Below, one piece after another: positions 1 through 7,316 of a DNA stretch of 21,303 nt. The stretch covers positions 1 to 21,303 of the forward strand of contig JAVKSM010000047.1 of NCBI GenBank assembly GCA_039583705.1, written 5' to 3'. The stretch is from JAVKSM01 sp039583705 (GTDB lineage Bacteria > Actinomycetota > Actinomycetes > Mycobacteriales > Pseudonocardiaceae). A program made the position numbers and the translations under genes. Each line of letters starts with the position of its first letter. Position 1 is the first letter of the stretch. The notes beneath the pieces were generated by a model. That model worked only from the letters and a program-made list of their open reading frames with translations. It made no database searches and was not told the origin of the DNA.

Positions 1-3000
1 GACGTGCTCCGCGCGGAGCACGCCGCGGAACGCAAGGCGCGCCGCACCGCGGCGGAATGGCCGGCGTGGCGCGGCGCGCAGCTCGTCCAGATCGCGGTGG
101 CGTGGGTGCTGGGCACGGTGTTCCTGCGCTGGACCGAGGACAACCGGCTCATCGACCCGGTGCTGTCCGGGCGGGGGGACCGCCTCGCCACGGCCGAAGA
201 GCTGCAGATGGAGCACTACCGCCGCCACCCGGAGCACAACGACGGCGACTGGCTGGCCGAGCAGTTCGACGTGCTGTGCTCGACCGACGCCGGCCGGCTG
301 CTGTTCGACGGCACGCACAACCCGATGTACTGGGCACCGATCTCCCACGACGCGGCGAAGGCGCTGGTCGGGTTCTGGCGGGAGCGACGCCCGGACGGGA
401 CGCTGCGGCACGACTTCACCGACCCGCGGTGGGACACCCGGTTTCTCGGCGATCTCTACCAGGACCTGTCGGAGGACGCGAAGAAACGCTTCGCGCTGCT
501 GCAGACCCCGCGGTTCGTGGAGGGCTTCATCCTGGACCGGACGCTGACCCCGGCCATCGAGGAGTTCGGGCCCGACGGGCTGCGGCTGATCGACCCCGCC
601 TGCGGCAGTGGGCACTTCCTGCTCGGCGCGTTCGGCCGGCTGGTGACGGCGTGGCGGGAGCAGGCGCCGACCCTGGACGACTACGAGGTCGCCCGCCGCG
701 CGCTGGACTCGGTGCACGGCGTGGACATCAACCCGTTCGCGGTGGCGATCGCGCGGTTCCGGCTGCTGCTGGCGGCACTGAAGGCGGCGGGGGTGACGAC
801 GCTGGCGGAGGCCGCCGGCCAGCGGTGGCGGCCGGTCATCGGCTGCACGGACTCGCTGCGGACGCTGGAGCGGCAGGAGTCGTTCGCGCCGGTGGACGAG
901 GCGATCGGCTACCGCGCGCGCTGGGAGGACGTCGACGACTTCGCCACCGAGGGGCTGCTCGCCTCCGGCTCGTACCACGTCGTCGTCGGCAACCCGCCCT
1001 ACATCACGGTGAAGGACCCGGAGCAGAACGGGTACTACCGCCGGCGCTGGTCGGCGTGCCACCGGCAGTTCCAGCTCACGGTGCCGTTCGCGCAGCGCAT
1101 CTTCGACCTGGCGCGCCGACCGGGCGGGGACGGTCTCGGCGCCGGGTACACCGGCCAGATCACCTCGAACGCGTTCATGAAGCGCGAGTTCGGCACGAAG
1201 CTCATCGAGGAGTTCTTCCCGACCGTCGAGCTGAACTACGTGGTGGACACCTCCGGCGCCTACATCCCCGGGCACGGCACGCCGACGGTGATCCTCGTCG
1301 GTCGGCGGGCGGCACCGGGTCGGAGCGCGGTCCGGGTGGTGCTCGGGGTGCGCGGCGAGCCCGCCCAGCCCGACGACCCCGCGAAAGGCCTGGTGTGGAC
1401 GGCGATCACTACCCAGGTCGAGCACCCGGGCAGCGAGTCCGACTGGGTGAGCGTGGTCGACCTGCCGCGAGCGAGGCTCGCCACCCACCCCTGGTCCCTG
1501 TCCGGCGGCGGCGCAAGCGACGTCCAGCAGGCGATCGAATCCGCAGGTTCGGCAACGCTCTTGGGTGCCGGCGGAGCGGTCGGCACCGGCGCCGTGACCC
1601 GTGAGGACCAGGTCTTCATGATCGGCGGTGGAGCGTTACGACGTAAGGGCGTGCCAGGCGGGATGCAGCGGCCCTTGATCGAAGGCGACGTGACCCGAGA
1701 CTGGCGGGTGTTGGAGAGCGATCCGGCCATCTGGCCGTACGACGAGAGCACCCTGGACGCAACTGACGAGAGGCATGTGCACCACTTCCTCTGGTCGTAT
1801 CGACCACAGCTGAGCTCACGGGTTGCGTTCGGCAAGTCGCAGATCGAGCATGGCAAGCGCTGGTTCGAGTACTCCATGTTCTTTGCGAATCGCTACCGGG
1901 TGCCGCTGTCGATCGCGTTCGCGTTCGTGGCGACGCACAACCACTTCGTGCTGGACCGGGGCGGGAAGGTGTTCAAACAGAGCGCGCCGGTGGTCAAGCT
2001 GCCGGCGGGGGCGAGCGAGGACGAGCACCTCGCGCTGCTCGGGGTGCTGAACTCGTCGACGGCGTGCTTCTGGCTGAAGCAGGTCTGCTTCCCTAAGGGC
2101 GGCAGCGGGATGGGGCGTGGGATACAGCCCGAGGACTGGATGGAGCGGTTCGAGTTCAACGGCGCCAACGTCGAGCAGTTCCCGCTGCCGGCTGATCTTC
2201 CGCTGGAGGGCGGCCGCCGCCTCGACCACCTGGCCCAGCAGCTCTCCGCATCGACCCCGGACGCCGTCGCCACCACGGGCACCCCCACCCGCGAGCGTCT
2301 CGCCGCCGCCCGCGCCGAGTTCCACCGCCTCCGCGCGCAGATGATCTCCGAGCAGGAGGAGCTGGACTGGGATGTCTACCGGCGCTACGGCCTGCTGTCC
2401 GACGTCGAGGCCGCGGAGGTCCTCACCCCCGGTTCCGCGGAACCGCTGCACCTCGGCGAGCGCGCGTTCGAGATCGTCCTCGCCCGCCAGGTCGCGGCCG
2501 GGCAGGCCGAGACGCAGTGGTTCGCCCGGCACGGCTCCACCCCGGTCACCGAGCTGCCCATGCACTGGCCGGCGTCCTACCGCAGGACCGTCGAGGCCCG
2601 GATCGCCCTGATCGAGAAGCGCCGCGACCTTGCGCTGATCGAGCGCCCGGAGTGCAAGCGGCGCTGGGCGAGCGAGGGATGGGAGAAGCACCAGGAGCGG
2701 GCGCTGCGGCACTGGCTGCTCGACCGGCTCGAAGCCCGCCACCTCTGGTTCGCCGCCGACGACAACGGCGACGACCAGCCCGTCCCACACACCGTGCGCA
2801 CCCTCGCCGACCTGGTCCGCGGCGACGGGGACGTCACCGACGTCGCCGCGCTGTGGGCCGGCGACGCGCTGGGCCGCCCCGACGCGGACCTCGCCGAGGT
2901 CGTCGGCGCGCTGGTCGACGCCGAGCACGTGCCGTTCCTCGCCGCCTACCGCCACAAGCCGGCGGGGCTGGCCAAGCGCGCCGAGTGGGAGCGCACCTGG

Positions 3001-3615
3001 GAGTTGCAGCGCCGGGAGGACGCGATCGCCGCGCGGCTGGGACACGACGACGTCACCCACCCCGAGGTGCGGCGTGTGATCAAGGCGGAGATCGGCGAGG
3101 TGCCGGTGCCGCCGACGTACGGGCCGACGGACTTCGCGCGCGGCAGCTACTGGAGCCGGCGCGGCAAGCTCGACGTCCCCAAGGAGCGGTTCGTCTCCTA
3201 CCCCGGCGCCAGCCGCGACGGGGACGGCAGCCTGCTGCTCGGCTGGGCCGGGTGGGACCACCGCGAGCAGGCGCAGGCCCTCGCCGTCCTCATCACCCAG
3301 CGCCGGGCCGACGACGGCTGGCCGGTCCAACGGGTCACCCCGCTGCTGGCCGGGCTCGCCGAGGTGCTGCCGTGGGTGCGCCAGTGGCACGGCGGGATCG
3401 ACCCGCGCTACGGCGCGTCACCCGCCGACATCTACGCCGGGTTCCTCGACGCCCAGCTCGCCGAGCTGGCGCTCACCGCGGACGGGCTGAGCGGCTGGCG
3501 CGCGAGCGGGCGGGTCGACGTCGCCCCGCTGCCGCGATCGGCGGCCCGGGTGGCAGTTGACCAGTTGCGCACTACTGTCGGTGTGACGCGGACACGAGGG
3601 GGCGGCGGGCGGTGA
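1..3615 (+). CDS. pglX: BREX-2 adenine-specific DNA methyltransferase PglX (5' end cut by window)
   Basis: PglX is the site-specific N6-adenine methyltransferase of type 2 BREX (Pgl) phage defence. The reading frame is open from the first base, so the true start and probably about 40 residues lie outside; the GTG at base 4 is internal. Counting from base 1, the S-adenosylmethionine-binding motif DPACGSGH is at residues 198-205 and the catalytic NPPY motif at 331-334, the usual order for this class. The 1,204 visible codons fit the roughly 1,200-residue family length. The stretch around residues 500-640 has lower GC than the rest and probably contains the target-recognition part (inference). 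The 3' end overlaps pglY by four bases (GTGA). The next four genes are the other BREX-2 components in canonical order, which makes the assignment firm. Confidence 0.95.
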   Translation, partial: DVLRAEHAAERKARRTAAEWPAWRGAQLVQIAVAWVLGTVFLRWTEDNRLIDPVLSGRGDRLATAEELQMEHYRRHPEHNDGDWLAEQFDVLCSTDAGRLLFDGTHNPMYWAPISHDAAKALVGFWRERRPDGTLRHDFTDPRWDTRFLGDLYQDLSEDAKKRFALLQTPRFVEGFILDRTLTPAIEEFGPDGLRLIDPACGSGHFLLGAFGRLVTAWREQAPTLDDYEVARRALDSVHGVDINPFAVAIARFRLLLAALKAAGVTTLAEAAGQRWRPVIGCTDSLRTLERQESFAPVDEAIGYRARWEDVDDFATEGLLASGSYHVVVGNPPYITVKDPEQNGYYRRRWSACHRQFQLTVPFAQRIFDLARRPGGDGLGAGYTGQITSNAFMKREFGTKLIEEFFPTVELNYVVDTSGAYIPGHGTPTVILVGRRAAPGRSAVRVVLGVRGEPAQPDDPAKGLVWTAITTQVEHPGSESDWVSVVDLPRARLATHPWSLSGGGASDVQQAIESAGSATLLGAGGAVGTGAVTREDQVFMIGGGALRRKGVPGGMQRPLIEGDVTRDWRVLESDPAIWPYDESTLDATDERHVHHFLWSYRPQLSSRVAFGKSQIEHGKRWFEYSMFFANRYRVPLSIAFAFVATHNHFVLDRGGKVFKQSAPVVKLPAGASEDEHLALLGVLNSSTACFWLKQVCFPKGGSGMGRGIQPEDWMERFEFNGANVEQFPLPADLPLEGGRRLDHLAQQLSASTPDAVATTGTPTRERLAAARAEFHRLRAQMISEQEELDWDVYRRYGLLSDVEAAEVLTPGSAEPLHLGERAFEIVLARQVAAGQAETQWFARHGSTPVTELPMHWPASYRRTVEARIALIEKRRDLALIERPECKRRWASEGWEKHQERALRHWLLDRLEARHLWFAADDNGDDQPVPHTVRTLADLVRGDGDVTDVAALWAGDALGRPDADLAEVVGALVDAEHVPFLAAYRHKPAGLAKRAEWERTWELQRREDAIAARLGHDDVTHPEVRRVIKAEIGEVPVPPTYGPTDFARGSYWSRRGKLDVPKERFVSYPGASRDGDGSLLLGWAGWDHREQAQALAVLITQRRADDGWPVQRVTPLLAGLAEVLPWVRQWHGGIDPRYGASPADIYAGFLDAQLAELALTADGLSGWRASGRVDVAPLPRSAARVAVDQLRTTVGVTRTRGGGGR

Positions 3616-6600
3616 CGGCCACTCCGGTGCAGACCGGCCAGCCGCTGCTGCGCGAGCTGATCACCATCCCGGAGCGCATCCACCAGGGTGACTTCGTGCT
3701 GCGCCTCACCGAGGGTGTCCGCCACATCCAGGCCACAGTGGACTCCTACGTGATCACGCCGCAGCTGCGGGTCGCCTTCGACGAGGCGCTCGGGCTGATC
3801 GGCTCCGCCCTCGGCGCGGGCCGGTCCAAGGCCAGCTACCTGCACGGCTCGTTCGGCTCCGGCAAGAGCCACTTCATGGCGGTGCTGCACGCCCTGCTGA
3901 ACGGCGACGTCGCGGCGCGCTCCCGGCCCGAGCTGGCCGAGGCGATCGCCAGGCACGGCTGGCTCGACACCAGCCGTTTCATGCTGGTGCCCTACCACCT
4001 GATCGGAGCGGAAAGCCTCGAAGCCGCGATCCTCGGCGGGTACGTCGACCACGTCCGCCGGGAGCACCCGGGCGCACCGCTGCCGGCCGTGTACCGCGCG
4101 CAGGGCCTGCTCGACGACGCCCGCGCGATCCGCGACGGGATGGGCACCGCCGCGTTCCTGGCGAGGCTCCCGGTGCCCGCGGACCAGGGCTGGGGCGACG
4201 TCGACGCGCCGTGGAGCGAGGCCGAGGTCGACGCCGCGTTCGCCGCACCGCCCGACTCGCCGCTCGCCCAGCGGCTGATCAGCGACGTCGTCCCGGTGTT
4301 CCTGCCGAGCTACGTCGACTCGGTCGCCGGTGCGGCCAACGCGTTCGTGCCGCTCGACCAGGGGCTCGCGGCGATCAGCGCGCACGCCAAGGGTCTCGGT
4401 CACGACGGGGTGATCCTGTTCCTCGACGAGCTCGTGCTCTGGCTCGCCGGGAAGATCGCCGATCCGGCGTTCGTCGCGCGGGAGACCGAGAAGGTCGCCA
4501 AGCTCGTCGAGTCCTCCGACGCCTATCGGGCGGTGCCGATCGTCAGCTTCATCGCGCGCCAGCGCGACCTGCGCGAGCTGATCGGGGTGGAGCGCACCGG
4601 TGCCGAGGCGCTGTCGTTCCAGGACCAACTGTCCTACTGGGACGGCCGGTTCGCCACCGTCACCCTGGAGGACCGCAACCTCGCACTGATCGCCGAGCGG
4701 CGCATCCTGCGCCCGCGCGACGCCGACGCGGCCCAGCGCATCGCCGAGGCCTTCCGCCGGACCGACAACCTCCCCGGTGTCACCCGCGACGTGCTCCTCG
4801 GCAACGGCGACGGCGAGGCGTTCCGCCGCACCTACCCCTTCAGCCCGGCGTTCATGCAGACGCTGGTGCACGTCTCCTCCGCGCTGCAGCGCGAGCGGAC
4901 CGCGCTCAAGCTCATGCAGCAGATCCTGGTCGAGCGCCGCGACGACCTCCGGCTGGGCCAGCTCGTGCCGCTCGGCGACCTGTTCGACGCGATCGCCGAC
5001 GGCAACGACCAGCCCTTCACCGAGAAGCTCAAGGGGGAGTTCGAGCAGGCCCGCACCCTGTACCAGCGCACCCTGCGGCCGCTGCTGCTCGGCCAGCGCG
5101 GGCTCACCGAGGAGCAGGTGGCCGGTCTCGGGGACAACGCCCTCGGGGACAACGCCCTCGGGGACAACGCCGCGGCTCCCGGCCTGATGGCGGCGTTCCG
5201 CGCCGACGACCGCCTGGCCAAGACGCTGCTGCTCGCCGCGCTCGCCCCGGACGTGCCCGCGCTGCGCGGGATGACGGCCCGGCGGCTGGCGGCGCTCAAC
5301 CACGGCACGATCACCTCCCTGATCCCCGGCCAGGAGGTGTCCGAAGTGGTCCGGCGGCTGCGCGGCTGGGCGAGCCAGGTCGCCGAGCTCGAGGTCGGGC
5401 TGGAGGACGACCCCAGCGTGCGGCTGCAGCTCGCGGAGTTCGACCTCGGGCAGATCCTCGACCGGGTCACCCACGTCGACAACCCCGCGAACCGCCGGCG
5501 GCTCTTCCGCGAGCTGCTGCTCGCCGAACTGGGCATCCGCGACGACGGGGCACTCGAGCTGGAGCACCCGGTGGTCTGGCGCGGCAGCAGGCGCGTCGTC
5601 GAGATCGTCTACGGCAACGTCCGAGACCGGGCCGACCTGCGTGACGACATCTTCGAGCCGGCTCGGGACGGGAGCTGGCGGCTGGTCCTCGACTACCCGT
5701 TCGACACCTCGACGCACTCCGCCGCCGACGACCGGGCCCGCATGGTCGAGCTGCGGGACGCCCGCTCCCGGCGGTGCGTGGCATGGCTGCCCGCGTTCGT
5801 CACCGGCACCGTGCTGACGAAGGTCGCCACGCTCGTCCGCATCGACTACCTGCTCGGGGGAGCCCGGCTCGACGAGACCGCCACCCACCTCGGACCGGAG
5901 GACCGGCAGCGCGCGCGGGACCTGCTCCGCAACCAGGGCGACGCCCTGCGCACCGAGCTGCGGCTCGTGCTGCGGGAGGCCTACGGGCTCGCCCGGCCCG
6001 ACGAGAACCACGTGCTCGACTGGAGCGACCACCTCGTCAGCCTCGACCCCGGTCTGCGTCCCCGGCTCGACGTCGGCCGGTCCTTCCCCGATGCGCTGGC
6101 GCACCTCGTCGATCAGTGTTTCGCCGCCGGCTACCCCCAGCATCCGGACCTCGACCCGCAGCGCAAGGGCACGGTCGTGGCCACCGCCGAGCTGCGGACC
6201 GTCCTCGACGTCGTGCGCCGCGCGGCCGAGGCGGAGGGCGGGCGCACCGAGACCGAGAAATCCGAGCGCCCCCCGCTGCAGAAGCTGGCGCACCCGCTGC
6301 GGCTGGGTGAGGAGCACGGCGGCCCGTTCGTGCTCTCGCGGCACTGGGAGTCCGAGTTCGAACGCCGCGCGGCGCAGTCGGGGTTGGCGGGAGCCGACCT
6401 CCCGGTCCGGCAGGTTCGCGGCTGGCTGGCGGACCTCGGGCTGGACACCCGGGTGGCGAACCTGGTGATCGCGACCTACGCGGAGCTGAGTCGGCGCGCC
6501 TGGGTGCGGGCCGGCCGGGTCGTCGAACCCCCGGCGACGGTGGACGAGGTCCGCGACGACATGCTGCTGCGGCAACAGCGCCTGCCGAGCGGGCAGGAGT

Positions 6601-7316
6601 GGCGGGTCGCCGTCGAGCGGGCCGCGGCGGTGTTCGGGGAGAACCTGGACGCCCGGGTGATCTCGCCCCGGTCGATGGCGAGGTTCGCCCGGATCACCGG
6701 CCGGGCCGACCAGCTCCGCGCGCCGGCCGCCGAGCTGCTCGCGGTCCTGGAGAGCTCGCTGGGACGGCTCGGTGTGCCGGAGCAGCCGATCCCGCCGCGA
6801 CGGCACACCGCGGAGACCGCGGTGCGGCTGCTCGACGGGCTGCGCCGGGCCGCAGACCCGGCCGAGCTGGTCGAAGCCCTGGCGGCGGCGGCGATCGAGC
6901 TGCCGCTGACCACGTTGAGCAGGTCGCTCTGCAGCGCGGCCGCGGTCGTCGGCGTGATCCGGAACGCCGACTGGCAGGTGCTCGACCAACTCGGCACCCT
7001 GGACCACCCGCGGGCACCGGGAGTCCGGGAGACCCTGCGCACGGGGGCCGCGGCGAACGAGGACGCGTCCCCGCTGGCGAAGGTGGTCGACGGCGCCCGG
7101 CGGAGCACCATCGAGATGATCGTCGAGCGGCGCGGCACCGAGAAGCCGCCCGCGCCGCCGGTGGCGCCACCGCCGCCACCGCCGCTGAGCCCCGCGCCCT
7201 CGGGCCGGACCTTGCGGGGGCGGCGCGAGCAGGTCCTGGGCGAACTCCGGGCGCTGCTGCCCGAGGACGCCGATGTGGAGATCAGCTACCGGATCCTGGA
7301 CGATGGCCACGGCTGA
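3612..7316 (+). CDS. pglY: BREX-2 ATPase PglY
   Basis: PglY is the large P-loop ATPase of BREX-2, counterpart of BrxC in type 1 BREX; its exact biochemical role is not settled. The 1,234-residue length fits the family. Walker A GSFGSGKS is at residues 79-86 and Walker B with the acidic pair D272-E273 follows hydrophobic GVILFL. A three-copy five-residue repeat (LGDNA) lies at residues 506-520. Near the C-terminus a proline-rich linker (about residues 1178-1200) precedes a short final domain. The GTG start overlaps the pglX stop, and a GAGGGGG ribosome-binding sequence at 3596-3602 sits nine bases upstream, inside pglX. The gene runs into pglZ with an overlap, so translation is likely coupled. 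Confidence 0.95.
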   Translation: MTATPVQTGQPLLRELITIPERIHQGDFVLRLTEGVRHIQATVDSYVITPQLRVAFDEALGLIGSALGAGRSKASYLHGSFGSGKSHFMAVLHALLNGDVAARSRPELAEAIARHGWLDTSRFMLVPYHLIGAESLEAAILGGYVDHVRREHPGAPLPAVYRAQGLLDDARAIRDGMGTAAFLARLPVPADQGWGDVDAPWSEAEVDAAFAAPPDSPLAQRLISDVVPVFLPSYVDSVAGAANAFVPLDQGLAAISAHAKGLGHDGVILFLDELVLWLAGKIADPAFVARETEKVAKLVESSDAYRAVPIVSFIARQRDLRELIGVERTGAEALSFQDQLSYWDGRFATVTLEDRNLALIAERRILRPRDADAAQRIAEAFRRTDNLPGVTRDVLLGNGDGEAFRRTYPFSPAFMQTLVHVSSALQRERTALKLMQQILVERRDDLRLGQLVPLGDLFDAIADGNDQPFTEKLKGEFEQARTLYQRTLRPLLLGQRGLTEEQVAGLGDNALGDNALGDNAAAPGLMAAFRADDRLAKTLLLAALAPDVPALRGMTARRLAALNHGTITSLIPGQEVSEVVRRLRGWASQVAELEVGLEDDPSVRLQLAEFDLGQILDRVTHVDNPANRRRLFRELLLAELGIRDDGALELEHPVVWRGSRRVVEIVYGNVRDRADLRDDIFEPARDGSWRLVLDYPFDTSTHSAADDRARMVELRDARSRRCVAWLPAFVTGTVLTKVATLVRIDYLLGGARLDETATHLGPEDRQRARDLLRNQGDALRTELRLVLREAYGLARPDENHVLDWSDHLVSLDPGLRPRLDVGRSFPDALAHLVDQCFAAGYPQHPDLDPQRKGTVVATAELRTVLDVVRRAAEAEGGRTETEKSERPPLQKLAHPLRLGEEHGGPFVLSRHWESEFERRAAQSGLAGADLPVRQVRGWLADLGLDTRVANLVIATYAELSRRAWVRAGRVVEPPATVDEVRDDMLLRQQRLPSGQEWRVAVERAAAVFGENLDARVISPRSMARFARITGRADQLRAPAAELLAVLESSLGRLGVPEQPIPPRRHTAETAVRLLDGLRRAADPAELVEALAAAAIELPLTTLSRSLCSAAAVVGVIRNADWQVLDQLGTLDHPRAPGVRETLRTGAAANEDASPLAKVVDGARRSTIEMIVERRGTEKPPAPPVAPPPPPPLSPAPSGRTLRGRREQVLGELRALLPEDADVEISYRILDDGHG
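5127..5171 (+). repeat. 3 x 15-bp perfect in-frame tandem repeat in pglY
   Basis: Three identical 15-base units (CTCGGGGACAACGCC) lie head to tail at 5127-5141, 5142-5156 and 5157-5171. Each encodes LGDNA. The unit is a multiple of three, so copy-number changes alter protein length by five residues without breaking the frame. Perfect identity, including third codon positions, suggests recent expansion by slippage. Confidence 0.95.
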
